Counted from the first letter of the stretch, positions 13,818 through 22,922 are shown. The stretch is DNA of 64,000 nucleotides from an uncultured Alphaproteobacteria bacterium (GCA_934270475.1 CAKQPS010000002.1:1-64000); one strand, 5' to 3'. Made by a program: numbers and translations. Notes: generated by a model not told the origin, from the sequence alone.

Positions 13818-14201
13818 ATGACAAAACAAAAACGCTTAATTTTAGATATTATAAATAATGCCTGCGCCCACTATACGGCAGAAGAAATTTTTGCGCTTGC
13901 ACAAAAGCAAATGACGTCTATTGCGCGTGCCACGGTTTATAATAATTTAAACGCGCTTTTAAAAGAGAGGCTAATCCGCAAAATCTGCCTGCCGAATCAT
14001 ATTGATTGCTATGACAAGATTTTGCCGGAGCATGACCATCTTGTCTGCGCCAAATGTGGAAAAATCTCGGACATAGTGATTTCCGGCGTAAAGAAAGAGA
14101 TTGTACGCCAGCTTAAAGGCGAACTGATTTCTTATAGCCTGAACATCAGCTATATTTGCAATAATTGTAAAAACTTTAAAGGAATTGATAATGACAAATA
14201 A
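13818..14201 (+). CDS. Fur-family regulator, probably PerR-like
   Basis: The 127-residue protein has the Fur winged-helix (ARATVYNNLNALLKERLI) and a metal-binding dimer domain. HDHLVCAKCG and CNNC supply the four-cysteine structural zinc site, and HDH supplies ligands for the regulatory metal. It is short for Fur and like PerR in size. A perfect 7-1-7 operator sits at its own start, and it overlaps the rubrerythrin gene, a peroxide-detoxifying enzyme. These contexts favour peroxide sensing over iron uptake control. The distinction is inference. Confidence 0.82.
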   Translation: MTKQKRLILDIINNACAHYTAEEIFALAQKQMTSIARATVYNNLNALLKERLIRKICLPNHIDCYDKILPEHDHLVCAKCGKISDIVISGVKKEIVRQLKGELISYSLNISYICNNCKNFKGIDNDK

Positions 14202-14730
14202 ATATAAAGGCACGCAGACTGAAAAGAATTTGCAAACCGCATTTGCCGGCGAAAGCCAAGCCCGCAACAAATATACTTATTTCGCAAGTGTTGCTAAAAA
14301 AGAAGGCTATGAACAAATTTCTGCTTTGTTTACCAAAACTGCCGACAATGAAAAAGAACACGCTAAAATGTGGTTCAAAGAATTGGGCGGTTTAGGAAAC
14401 ACTGCCGCCAATTTACAACAAGCTGCTGAAGGCGAAAATTACGAATGGACTGATATGTATGACAGTTTTGCCAAAACTGCCGATGAAGAGGGTTTTCACG
14501 ATTTGGCTGAAAAATTCCGCGGGGTTGCCGCTATTGAAAAACATCACGAAGAACGCTATAGAGCTTTGCTGAAAAATGTTGAAACTAAACAGGTTTTTGC
14601 AAAGTCCTCTGTAAAAGTTTGGGAATGCCGCAACTGCGGACATATTGTAGTAGGCACAGACGCTCCGGCTGTATGTCCGGTATGCGCTCACCCGCAAAGT
14701 TATTTTGAAGTTAGAGAAGAAAACTACTAA
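14191..14730 (+). CDS. Rubrerythrin
   Basis: The 179-residue protein has an N-terminal four-helix ferritin-like domain with paired E...ExxH ligands (FAGESQARNKY, NEKEHAKMW, EEGFHD, IEKHHEERY). A C-terminal rubredoxin domain carries CRNCG and CPVCAHPQ. Rubrerythrins reduce hydrogen peroxide in anaerobes and microaerophiles. The ATG at 14191 is preferred over the TTG at 14185 because AAAGGA is spaced for it. It overlaps the stop of the PerR-like regulator, giving a two-gene stress operon. Confidence 0.93.
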   Translation: MTNKYKGTQTEKNLQTAFAGESQARNKYTYFASVAKKEGYEQISALFTKTADNEKEHAKMWFKELGGLGNTAANLQQAAEGENYEWTDMYDSFAKTADEEGFHDLAEKFRGVAAIEKHHEERYRALLKNVETKQVFAKSSVKVWECRNCGHIVVGTDAPAVCPVCAHPQSYFEVREENY

Positions 14731-14751
14731 AGCCGTATTCAGAAGGTATTT

Positions 14752-14787
14752 AATAAGCTCCGGAGACGTTATGCTTCGGAGCTTATT
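14752..14787. terminator. Bidirectional terminator between rubrerythrin and rtcB
   Basis: AATAAGCTCCG (14752-14762) and CGGAGCTTATT (14777-14787) are perfect 11-bp arms between convergent genes. Confidence 0.85.
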
Positions 14788-14798
14788 ATTTTAGGTGA

Positions 14799-16028
14799 CT
14801 ATCGTCTTTTTCCTCTTAAATCAGCAGTTTCACCGGCTTTAAAATTATATATCGGCTTAATGATATTTACAATTTCCGCTGTCGGTGTAATATTTTTAAC
14901 AATATCGTCCATATTTTTATATGCCATAGGACATTCATCTAATGTTTCCGCATTGATTGAAGTAGTATAAATTCCCTGCATGGAATTTTTAAACTCTTCT
15001 ACATTAAAAGTATGTTTTGCCTGTATGCGGCTATAAAGACGCCCTGCTCCGTGCGGAGCTGAATAATTCCAATCGGCATTGCCTTTGCCGCGGCAAATAA
15101 GGCTGCCGTCTTTCATATTTATCGGAATAAGAAAAACCTCTCCTTCAGCAGCAGAAACCGAACCTTTGCGCAGAATCATCGCCTCGGTGTCAATATAGTT
15201 ATGAATTGTAGTAAATGTGTCATCTATATGCACACCCAGCGCCTCAATAATACTTTCGGCGATAGCCATTCGATTATAAACTGCGTACTTCTGCACGATT
15301 TTCATATCGTGAATATAGCTGTCAAACAATGCTCCTTCTACATAAGCCAAAGCCTTGGGAACAACCTCATTTTGCCCTTGCTGCATTTTTAAGACTTGCT
15401 GAATTTCAGATTGCCTGCCTTCCTTTTTTAATTGAGCTATCAATTTTTGTTGTTTGGCAAATTGACTATCGTTGTTCAGGCGCTTAACCGCTTCATTTTG
15501 ATAAAGCTCGGCTACTTGTTTACCTAAATAACGGCTGCCGGAGTGAACAACCAAATAAATATTTCCGTTGTCATCGCGGTCAATTTCAATAAAATGATTA
15601 CCACCACCCAACGTGCCTAAGCTAAGAGCCGCTCGTTCTTTATTTATTTTATCAAAGCAATCAAGTTTTTCTAAATCTATATTGCTTATATATTTGTGCG
15701 GAACATCGCGCACATTCATTCCGGCAGGAATATCTGAATAAATAAATTCATCTAATTTTTGCAGGTTTATTTCTTTTTCTTTAAGAACATATACTGCCAT
15801 ACCGCAGCCAATATCAACTCCAACCAAATTAGGAACTATTTTATCGTTAATTGTCATAGTCGTTCCAATGGTACACCCTGCGCCGGCATGCACGTCCGGC
15901 ATAATACGAATTTTACTGTCTTTCACAAAAGCTTGGTCGCATAAAGTTTTAATTTGCTCTTTCGCTGCTTCGTCTATAACATTTGTAAAGACCTTTGCCG
16001 TGTTATATTTACCTTTGATTTCTATCAT
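14799..16028 (-). CDS. rtcB: RNA-splicing ligase RtcB
   Basis: The 409-residue enzyme joins 2',3'-cyclic phosphate and 5'-OH RNA ends using GTP and Mn2+. Conserved elements include MPDVHAGAGCTIG, VGVDIGCGM (catalytic metal Cys), GTLGGGNHFIEI, and SAPHGAGRLYSR near the C-terminus. Length is normal for the bacterial form. It ends convergently with rubrerythrin. No rtcA or rtcR is adjacent. The upstream 60 bases are AT-rich and should hold its promoter. Confidence 0.95.
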   Translation of the reverse strand: MIEIKGKYNTAKVFTNVIDEAAKEQIKTLCDQAFVKDSKIRIMPDVHAGAGCTIGTTMTINDKIVPNLVGVDIGCGMAVYVLKEKEINLQKLDEFIYSDIPAGMNVRDVPHKYISNIDLEKLDCFDKINKERAALSLGTLGGGNHFIEIDRDDNGNIYLVVHSGSRYLGKQVAELYQNEAVKRLNNDSQFAKQQKLIAQLKKEGRQSEIQQVLKMQQGQNEVVPKALAYVEGALFDSYIHDMKIVQKYAVYNRMAIAESIIEALGVHIDDTFTTIHNYIDTEAMILRKGSVSAAEGEVFLIPINMKDGSLICRGKGNADWNYSAPHGAGRLYSRIQAKHTFNVEEFKNSMQGIYTTSINAETLDECPMAYKNMDDIVKNITPTAEIVNIIKPIYNFKAGETADLRGKRR

Positions 16029-16097
16029 TTTTTACCTCGACTACATTCTGTCATATTTTACGATATAACTGTATAGCAAAAAAATTGCAACCATATA

Positions 16098-16392
16098 TTG
16101 ACTATTACCGAATAAAATGTTATATTTATATCAGTTCACCGGCAGGAATGAAATCGAAATCGCCTGCTGCGTATCTCCGAGTAGTGCCTGCTAAGCCGCT
16201 CGGAGGACTGAATAGCATTGGTACCTGCGGTATAAAAGTGTATCTTAGTCAATATCGTAACATTGTTAAAGCCGGCGAAAGTATGGTTGTTGATGCTTTA
16301 AAGATTTTAACAAAAAACTTTATCTGTTATTTTACCTCCTTTTATATTTTTAAAACACCCCCATACACAATGTATAATGGGGGTGTTTTTTA
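16098..16392 (+). ncRNA. Candidate small RNA or leaderless small ORF with promoter and terminator
   Basis: A strong promoter, TTGACT (16098-16103), 17-nt spacer, TATATT (16121-16126), faces right in a 361-bp gap. A transcript would carry GGCAGG/CCTGCT (16141-16146 with about 16164-16169) and CTCCGAG/CTCGGAG (about 16177-16183 with 16200-16206), and end at the terminator at 16352-16391. An 81-codon frame from ATG 16148 exists, but the encoded sequence runs through the terminator and looks non-protein. I favour an RNA; its family is unknown. Confidence 0.45.
16352..16391. terminator. Bidirectional terminator
   Basis: AAAACACCCCCA (about 16352-16363) pairs with TGGGGGTGTTTT (16378-16389), with T tracts in both directions. 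It ends the candidate RNA from the left and the nuclease remnant from the right. Confidence 0.85.
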
Positions 16393-16803
16393 GTACCTAT
16401 CTATAATATAAAAACTAGATATTGTTCTTTCTCCATCTACTGGTGATGTTACAACTTTAAATTCACCTTTTGGAGTTTGTACCACGTATATTTTCTTATT
16501 CCTTGAAGATATTTCATCTGGTTTTCTTTTTAAAATTTTAGGAATACTTTGTGCTTGTTCCTTTGTTGCACTATGTTTAAATATTCCCTTAACTAATCCA
16601 TAATTTCTTTCTGTACCAGCCGCCCTTTCCAATTCTCTACCAGATACTTTTATTTTTCCATCTTCCCCTTTAATCACTTCACCTCGTTGCAAAAGAACCT
16701 TTTCTCCATCAGCATCTTTCATTTGGGTAATAACATCAGAACCTTTACCTTGAATAAGAAAAAACATTTTATAATTGCACAAAAAAACAGCGCCTATTTT
16801 CAT
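16390..16803 (-). pseudogene. Orphan nuclease/toxin-like C-terminal domain, probably a remnant
   Basis: The 137-residue frame reads like the end of a larger protein: a lysine- and glycine-rich linker, then a basic alpha-beta domain with FKHSATKEQAQ, KIYVVQTPKGEFKVV and a closing RTISSFYIIDRY. This pattern resembles the BECR-type RNase domains (barnase, EndoU, colicin E5/D, RelE-like) at the tips of polymorphic or phage toxins. The first ATG lies inside the terminator hairpin of the upstream lipoprotein gene, so the frame has probably lost its 5' part. No immunity gene is recognised. Domain assignment is tentative. Confidence 0.35.
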
Positions 16804-16818
16804 AGGTGCTGTTTTTTT
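16781..16818 (-). terminator. Terminator of the large repeat lipoprotein gene
   Basis: CAGCGCCTA (16788-16796) pairs with TAGGTGCTG (16803-16811). Seven A bases precede it on the plus strand, giving a U7 tail for leftward transcripts. Confidence 0.88.
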
Positions 16819-16836
16819 AATTAGAAAGATAACCGC

Positions 16837-19800
16837 TTACTTTACTGCTTTATAGCCAGCAAAGATTTTGCCGTTTTTCTTGACCGTCAATGATGAACCG
16901 CTATGCCCAATCTCAAAGCTGAAATCGTCGTTATGAACAGTTGGATTGCCATAATTCCAACCCCACATTTGAGCCGTAGCAAGGTCTAACGCGTTAATCA
17001 TTTGTGAGCTGCCGTTATACCAAGCCATCATATTCTTCTTGTCTAAAGCAACAGCATTCTGCCACTTTCCGCTTGTCGGGTTATACACGCCGCCGTTATA
17101 ATTCGGGTTCGTGTCATAAGCAAACAAGCTTGGGTCAATAGTTGCCGATGTATCGTTCTGTCGAACAATCACAGGCAAGGTACCGTTTGTAAAGTGCAAA
17201 GACCAGATATATACCCAACCGGTGTTTGGCTCATTACAAGAAAGTGTACTGACTGCGGAGACAAACTTACCCCACTCGGCAGGAAAATCGGGATTCCACG
17301 CTTTTTCCACATTGATAACGCCAGGGGCAGAACCGTTTATGGTGTTATTGCCGAACATAACGTTAATCTTATCCGAATAAGAATAGGTAGTCTTCTCATC
17401 ATCGTCCGCTGCCACGTTGACAACAGAACCAGCTTCCTGAGCGTTAAAGTTCAACACGTCAAACTGATATGTTTTGCCGTTGCGGCTGTAAACAATAGAG
17501 TTTGGATCTACAGACTTCCATTTGTTAGTCTGGGCTGAACCATTCAGCTGAGCAGTGGTGGTAATTGAGCGAGTTTCGTTGTTAAAACTCCAGAAACCGT
17601 CGGTTTTTGCCTCTGTTCCCAAAAGAGAAACATTAGCAAAGCCGGTGCTTTGATTTGCGTTCTTTTCGGTAGAATTCCAGTTTGATTCAGTTGTGAACAT
17701 ACGCTGGAAAATCTTGCTGACAGTTTCTGCTTTTTCTTTACCGTTAGAATATTTGGTAACAAAAACCAATTCAGCCTGAACGCTGCCGTCAAACACAGTT
17801 AAAGAGCCGCTGCGGAACTCATAATCCAAAATAGTTACAGCATAAATAATTGTACCAGAGGCGGAACTTTTTACAGTATTATTGCCATAGGTTACGGAAA
17901 TATTATCTACATAACTGTAACGCATTTCAGTTTCGGTTTCACTCAGCAGTGCAACTTTTGAGCCGGTCTCTTGAGCTGAAAGCATAAACTTGCCGAAATC
18001 ACAGCTTACACCGTCGCGGGTATAAACTATGGAATTAGGCACAACTGCCGTCCAGCCGTTTTCTTTTGAATCGCCGCCCAAACCTGCAAAGTTGGCTAAA
18101 GTCGTAATATCGTAGGTTTCATTGGCATAAGACCAAAAACCATCGGTTACGCCGTTAGAGCCTTTCAGGTTCACATTTGCCGTCAAAGTCGTCGGATTGG
18201 TATTCTGAGAATTTATCGTCCAATTAGTATTACACTTTAAAGAACGGGCAAAACTCTTAGAAACACTCTCCTTGTCTTCGGTGCCGTCATTGTACTTTGT
18301 CACAAAAGTAACGGAAGCTGTCACACTGTTATCGGTGATAACAATGTTCTTGTCGCGAAATTCACGACCGACAACCTCACGGTTCTTTTCAACAACAATA
18401 GTGCCAGGAGCCGTGGTTGCAACCGTATTATCGCCAAACATCACGTTAATGGTGTTGGCATATTTATAGGTTTCAACCAAATTAGCTTTTCCGGCAAGCT
18501 GAGCATTGGAGCTGACATAGGAAACATCAAACTTTAGCTTTGTAAAGCTGCAGCTTACGCCGCCGCGAGTGTAAACAATACTATTCGGATCAACCGACGT
18601 CCAGCTGTTTTCTTGCGACGAAGCATTAAGAGTTGCTATTGCGGTAATGGTCTTGGTCTCTTTAAGATAAGTCCAATTACCGTCAGAAACTTTTTCCGAA
18701 CCGCTCATAACAAAACCAGGATTGGCTGTTGTCTGATTGGCATTCTGCTCGCGTGCAGTCCAGTTGGAATTGCAGTTAAGCGAACGCGGAAAAGTTTTTG
18801 ATACAGCCTCTGTTGCCTCGGAGCCGTCAAGATACTTGGTGACAAAAGTCAGAGATGCCACAACGCTGTTGTCTTTGACCACCAGTTTGCTGTCGCGGAT
18901 TTCATAAGCCGTCGCGGTTTTGCCATCTACCAAAATAGTGCCGGGAGCCGTTGTATCTTTGATGTTGTCACCAAAAGAAACAGACAGATTGTCGGTATAT
19001 TTATAGGTAGATATATCGCCGTTTTTGCCTGCAAGCTGAACATCATCGCCCTTATGGATTGCAGCAAACTCAATCTTGTCAAACGCATAGCTGCGACCTT
19101 CTCTGGTATAAATTATATCGTTAGGGTCAACAGAGGTCCAACTGTTTTGCTGAACTGAAGAATCCAGCTTAACCTTGTTGGAGATGATTCGGGTTTCATT
19201 GGTGAAACTCCAAAAACCATCGCTGCGCGTGTTCAAAGATTTGAGGTCTACACTGACATCAGAGGTCTGATGATCGGTGAGAGTTTCCTTAGACGTCCAA
19301 TTGGTGGTGCAAACCAAACTTCTGGCAAATTCGTGAGCCTCATTATGAAGCTCCTCCGTGCCATCAGCATATTCCACAACAAAAGTCAAAGAGGCGATAA
19401 CTTTATTGTCTTTAATCTCCAACTTAGCGTCGCGAATGTCATAGCCATTTACAATCTTAGAGATTTTGTAAAGATACACTTTCTCTGAGATGTCATGAAT
19501 ATATGACATATAAGAAGCTCTGACAGCATTGTTGAAAACTGCTTTGTCGTAACCGTCCTTATCGGATTTTGCATCGGAAACATGATTAGACACTTCGGAT
19601 ACTTCAATATCCTCAAAGCCAAAATCAACTTCCACATACGCATCCTTATAAACGGTGCGCTCGTGATAGAGCGTGTAGTCGGTAACAATCAATTCTGCAA
19701 CAATCTTGTTAGAGACGTCAGAAGAATATTTGTTACTTCTGCCATAAACAGACCAGTTTCCTTCATTGCGGACAAACCGCTCTGAACCATTTGCCAAACC

Positions 19801-20706
19801 ATTTGAACGGAGCAAATTATAGGCAAAACTCTGAACATATTTGTCATAAGGCTCTATACCCTTAAACAAACGGTTCAAAATAATGCTTTTTGCCGAACGT
19901 TCAACCGAACCGCTCTTCATATACAACACTTCTTCAAATGAGCATCTTTCAGTAGTGGCATCAAGAACAACTCGGTTCTTGTTTTCTACCTCAACCTTTT
20001 CAATGTCATCGTCCGAAAGAATGTAGCGTACAGCGTATCCCTTGAGATAAACTGAAAAATGCTTAGGAGAGCTAACGTTCTTTTCGGCAAAATTAAGCTC
20101 TACCGTATATTCGGTATTAACTTTTTTTGACACATAAGATGCACGAGTTTCGGTTACAGGCAAGTTTTTTACCGATAACAAACGGGCGCTAATCAGTGTA
20201 TCACTGCCGCAAAACAATGTCTCTCCGGCATATCTGACACCAAGAGTGCTGATATTAACCGGAACTGTCAGAATTTGACCATCGTTGAGCTCAATCCTGA
20301 CGGTGTCTCTCTCCCAATAAGCGTAGGAAATATCAGCCACAGGGCTGTATTTGCGCGCAATATCAGAAGAAACGACCTGCGAGTTAAGCAAGTCTTCCGT
20401 GATGTTGTATCCGGTTTTTGCAACTCTGAGAGCTGCATTCATTTCCGGATATTTCTGCAGTATGAGCGAATCCACTACATTGATGCCGGAAGTATTGTAT
20501 CCGACAAAAGTGGCTGTCATGTGGTCATACGCAACACCAACCTGAGCTGTATCCAGCTTGTGGGCAAGTGTGTTAACATACTTGTATCCATCAACTGCAG
20601 GCTTACCTTCATAAGCCTCAACACCCTCGTCAGTGCAGGAAATTGCACAAACGAACATCACAATCATCGTCAAAATGACGTTCAAAAAATGAAATTTACG
20701 TACCAT
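16837..20706 (-). CDS. Large repeat lipoprotein of Bacteroidota type
   Basis: The 1289-residue precursor has a lipobox ending ISC at Cys24, followed by TDEG. Acidic residues right after the lipid-bearing Cys match the Bacteroidota surface-export signal. Residues about 30-450 form an N-terminal region. Four related modules of about 180 residues follow, each with an arginine motif near FxRSLxCxxNW, DGxWxxxxET, SWxxVDPNxIVYTR and FGxNT. A 150-residue C-terminal domain (PAEWGKFV to FAGYKAVK) is shared with the 754-residue paralogue at 23944. No Shine-Dalgarno sequence precedes the ATG. It is probably surface-exposed and perhaps adhesive; function unknown. Confidence 0.7.
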   Translation of the reverse strand: MVRKFHFLNVILTMIVMFVCAISCTDEGVEAYEGKPAVDGYKYVNTLAHKLDTAQVGVAYDHMTATFVGYNTSGINVVDSLILQKYPEMNAALRVAKTGYNITEDLLNSQVVSSDIARKYSPVADISYAYWERDTVRIELNDGQILTVPVNISTLGVRYAGETLFCGSDTLISARLLSVKNLPVTETRASYVSKKVNTEYTVELNFAEKNVSSPKHFSVYLKGYAVRYILSDDDIEKVEVENKNRVVLDATTERCSFEEVLYMKSGSVERSAKSIILNRLFKGIEPYDKYVQSFAYNLLRSNGLANGSERFVRNEGNWSVYGRSNKYSSDVSNKIVAELIVTDYTLYHERTVYKDAYVEVDFGFEDIEVSEVSNHVSDAKSDKDGYDKAVFNNAVRASYMSYIHDISEKVYLYKISKIVNGYDIRDAKLEIKDNKVIASLTFVVEYADGTEELHNEAHEFARSLVCTTNWTSKETLTDHQTSDVSVDLKSLNTRSDGFWSFTNETRIISNKVKLDSSVQQNSWTSVDPNDIIYTREGRSYAFDKIEFAAIHKGDDVQLAGKNGDISTYKYTDNLSVSFGDNIKDTTAPGTILVDGKTATAYEIRDSKLVVKDNSVVASLTFVTKYLDGSEATEAVSKTFPRSLNCNSNWTAREQNANQTTANPGFVMSGSEKVSDGNWTYLKETKTITAIATLNASSQENSWTSVDPNSIVYTRGGVSCSFTKLKFDVSYVSSNAQLAGKANLVETYKYANTINVMFGDNTVATTAPGTIVVEKNREVVGREFRDKNIVITDNSVTASVTFVTKYNDGTEDKESVSKSFARSLKCNTNWTINSQNTNPTTLTANVNLKGSNGVTDGFWSYANETYDITTLANFAGLGGDSKENGWTAVVPNSIVYTRDGVSCDFGKFMLSAQETGSKVALLSETETEMRYSYVDNISVTYGNNTVKSSASGTIIYAVTILDYEFRSGSLTVFDGSVQAELVFVTKYSNGKEKAETVSKIFQRMFTTESNWNSTEKNANQSTGFANVSLLGTEAKTDGFWSFNNETRSITTTAQLNGSAQTNKWKSVDPNSIVYSRNGKTYQFDVLNFNAQEAGSVVNVAADDDEKTTYSYSDKINVMFGNNTINGSAPGVINVEKAWNPDFPAEWGKFVSAVSTLSCNEPNTGWVYIWSLHFTNGTLPVIVRQNDTSATIDPSLFAYDTNPNYNGGVYNPTSGKWQNAVALDKKNMMAWYNGSSQMINALDLATAQMWGWNYGNPTVHNDDFSFEIGHSGSSLTVKKNGKIFAGYKAVK

Positions 20707-20767
20707 AGCTGTGTATGAATGAAATTTAATAATTTTACAAGTTTCTTATCTCTCAATCACAAAAGAC

Positions 20768-20934
20768 TTCATAAAATTGTTGGTTTTATGAAGGTATATA
20801 GCGTCCATGCCTGAAGCAGGGAGAAAAACAGTGCAAAATTACCAATGAAAAGATAAAGCAAATATATCAGCGATAAATTCTGCTATCTTTCCGACAATAA
20901 TAGGCATAATAAGCATCCATTGGTAATTTTTTTA
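20768..20934 (-). promoter_or_regulatory. Leader E: long-range stem and terminator-like hairpin
   Basis: In the 5' region of the 20706 gene, AAAATTACCAATG (20835-20847) and CATTGGTAATTTT (20918-20930) are perfect 13-bp arms enclosing 70 nt. Further downstream CTTCATAAAA/TTTTATGAAG (about 20768-20795) is followed by TCTTTTG on the minus strand and looks like a weak attenuator, about 60 nt before the start codon. The paralogous gene at 26208 has a matching arrangement. The 321-bp gap holds no other gene. Confidence 0.5.
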
Positions 20935-20941
20935 CAATATT

Positions 20942-20970
20942 ACAGTAGCATATTTTTTTCATTTTGACAA
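20942..20970 (-). promoter_or_regulatory. Promoter of the large lipoprotein gene
   Basis: Minus strand: TTGTCA (20965-20970), 17-nt spacer containing AAAAAAATATGC, -10 TACTGT (20942-20947). The AAAAAATATGCTACT core is identical in the promoter at 26560. Confidence 0.65.
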
Positions 20971-20979
20971 GAATTTATA

Positions 20980-21011
20980 CAAAAAAAATACCGCCGGAAC
21001 AAAGGCGGTAT
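20980..21011 (-). terminator. Terminator of the 21028-22122 gene
   Basis: TACCGCC (20989-20995) pairs with GGCGGTA (21004-21010). The minus-strand product ends in U8. Confidence 0.88.
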
Positions 21012-21027
21012 CAAAGGAGCTTAGGTA

Positions 21028-22122
21028 TTATTTTTTGCCATATTGCCGATATTCGGTCAGCTCATTTTTATCATTCGGAGTTTTCGGTTTTTCCTGAATA
21101 TTGGAATGTTTAACCGGAAATACCTTTACACCTTCATAAGTCATGGCTTCCGCCTCGTCTTTTTTCTTTTTAGCAATTTTTGCTTTGGCTTTGTCATAGG
21201 ATTGTGAAGCATGATTATACTTTATTATGGTATCAACGTTCGGAGCCGGCTGTTTAGGTTCTGCAGCAGCGGTTTCGGTCGGCTGAGACTGCGGCGCGGC
21301 GGCGTTTGCTGCCGGAGCCGGTGCCTGCTGCGAAGCATAGCCGTATTGAACCGGAGCTTGATACGGCGTTGTTTCCATTTTTGGAGTTTCAGTTTTGACC
21401 TCGGCTTTTTTGACCTGAAAATCTTTAGGATTCATGGAAATATCTTCCGGCAGACGCAGCAGCATATACCCCGAGCCGCCGCCAAATGCCGGACCTGACA
21501 AACCAATAGAATAGAAACCGCCGATATAGTTATAGTCCAAATCAATATAATCAATAGCAAACAAGGTTTTTACCGTGCTGGTACCGATAGTTGTCAGCTT
21601 GCAGGCATATCCATTGTCTTCCATAATTACATTATTGATGTTTTTAGCATACAGTAAAGTTTTGCTTGGACGACAAATCGGAGTTTGACCATTATAGGTG
21701 ATATTCCAATTTAAAATCAAATCCAAAGCTGAAGTGTTTTTACGGCTGATGGAAACATCGGTGATTTTTACATCATCAATATACAAATAAGCCGGAGTAA
21801 TTCCTACCGTAATCGGCATAGAAACATATTCTTCGGTGCAAGAGTGGCTGTTAACGTCGGCAGCGCAGACCAAAGCCCGTTTGCGGGCGTTGCTGTCAAG
21901 CATATGCAGCAAAGTGTTATATATATATTCCTTAGATGTGGTGGTTTGCGCCGGCGCACATTGTTTAGCACGGCAGACAATTATTGACTTAGGCATTTTG
22001 ATTGCCGGCTGCTGAAAAGCAACGTCGGGAACCGTTTTCGGCTCTGTCTTTGGGTCTTCAGCTGTATGACAGCCCAACAACGCAATGCAGGCAGTTGTTA
22101 ATATTCCTAATTTTTTTAACAT
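21028..22122 (-). CDS. Lipoprotein of unknown function, possible conjugal/T4SS-type component
   Basis: The 364-residue precursor has a lipobox LLGC at Cys18. The N-terminal half carries several Cys pairs (CRAKQC, CAADVNSHSC, CRPSK...C), consistent with a periplasmic disulfide-bonded domain. LFAIDYIDLDYNYIGGFY and a Gly-rich GPAFGGGSGYML follow. Residues about 240-320 are a low-complexity Pro/Ala/Gln linker, then a Lys-rich tail. It has its own terminator. I do not recognise the family with confidence; the link to a secretion system is only a guess from its architecture. Confidence 0.6.
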   Translation of the reverse strand: MLKKLGILTTACIALLGCHTAEDPKTEPKTVPDVAFQQPAIKMPKSIIVCRAKQCAPAQTTTSKEYIYNTLLHMLDSNARKRALVCAADVNSHSCTEEYVSMPITVGITPAYLYIDDVKITDVSISRKNTSALDLILNWNITYNGQTPICRPSKTLLYAKNINNVIMEDNGYACKLTTIGTSTVKTLFAIDYIDLDYNYIGGFYSIGLSGPAFGGGSGYMLLRLPEDISMNPKDFQVKKAEVKTETPKMETTPYQAPVQYGYASQQAPAPAANAAAPQSQPTETAAAEPKQPAPNVDTIIKYNHASQSYDKAKAKIAKKKKDEAEAMTYEGVKVFPVKHSNIQEKPKTPNDKNELTEYRQYGKK

Positions 22123-22250
22123 ATCGGTACCTTATATAAAATCAGTTATAAAACTTTAGCTTACATTAGCAAAATTATATGAAAGAAAAGTAAATAAAAT
22201 AAAGTTGCGTCAAAAAAATATCCGGTTATTATCAGCTTAGGAGGTATGCT

Positions 22251-22835
22251 ATGAATCGCTTTTCACTGATGTTTATTTTATTTGCCGCATTATTTATCGC
22301 CTGCGCGCAGTCAAACTCGTTTTCTTTTGCCAAAGCAGATGAACAGCTGTATCCGGTAGACGGCGACTCACTGGAAAATTCCAGCAGAAGAATCCGCCTG
22401 CAAGGTATTGACGCGCCGGAATATAAGCAAAAATGCTTTGACAAGCTGGGCAAAAAATACCGCTGCGGAATAGAAGCGCTTGACTATATCAAAAAACTTA
22501 TGACCGGAAAGACAATCCGCTGCGAGTGCGAGGCAAAACCCGACAGATACGGACGGGAGCTGTGCGTTTGTTACGCCGATGACATAGAAATAAACCGGCA
22601 GATGGTGGCACATGGTCAGGCAATAAGTTACAGAAGCGACCGTTATAATGAGGAAGAAAAAACGGCGAAAGAACAAAAATTGGGAATTTGGCAAGGAAAA
22701 TTTATGCGTCCGGAATTATACCGCGCCCTAAAAAGAGAGCGAGACGCTAAATGGTGCCGGCAAAACCCCAATGAATGTAAAGCGAAAAAAGAGCGGATTA
22801 AAGCTTATAAAAAATCTTTAAAGCAAAAACATTAA
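22251..22835 (+). CDS. Secreted thermonuclease-like (SNase) protein
   Basis: The 194-residue protein starts with a hydrophobic signal (FSLMFILFAALFIACAQ), with a possible lipobox Cys at about 17. The staphylococcal nuclease fold follows: VDGDSL, IRLQGIDAPE (Arg and Glu of the active site) and DRYGRELCVCY (second Arg). These catalytic residues are conserved, so calcium-dependent DNA/RNA cleavage is expected outside the cytoplasm. TAGGAGGTATGCT precedes the ATG, a strong host-type ribosome site. The C-terminus is Lys-rich with an RECRQ-like Cys pair. Confidence 0.85.
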   Translation: MNRFSLMFILFAALFIACAQSNSFSFAKADEQLYPVDGDSLENSSRRIRLQGIDAPEYKQKCFDKLGKKYRCGIEALDYIKKLMTGKTIRCECEAKPDRYGRELCVCYADDIEINRQMVAHGQAISYRSDRYNEEEKTAKEQKLGIWQGKFMRPELYRALKRERDAKWCRQNPNECKAKKERIKAYKKSLKQKH

Positions 22836-22850
22836 AACCCTGCAAACAAA

Positions 22851-22890
22851 AAAACACAGCGTCTTCCCGACGGAAGACACTGTGCTTTTA
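22851..22890. terminator. Bidirectional terminator
   Basis: CACAGCGTCTTCC (22855-22867) pairs with GGAAGACACTGTG (22872-22884) with one bulge. A and T tracts flank it between convergent genes. Confidence 0.88.
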
Positions 22891-22922
22891 TATATATAAT
22901 TTTTCGAAAAACTACATAGGAA

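Noticed and set aside
16085..16393. 102-residue plus-strand protein in the rtcB upstream gap
   Set aside because: It begins upstream of the predicted transcription start, has no ribosome site and runs through the terminator; a shorter frame from 16148 is kept only as an alternative to an RNA.
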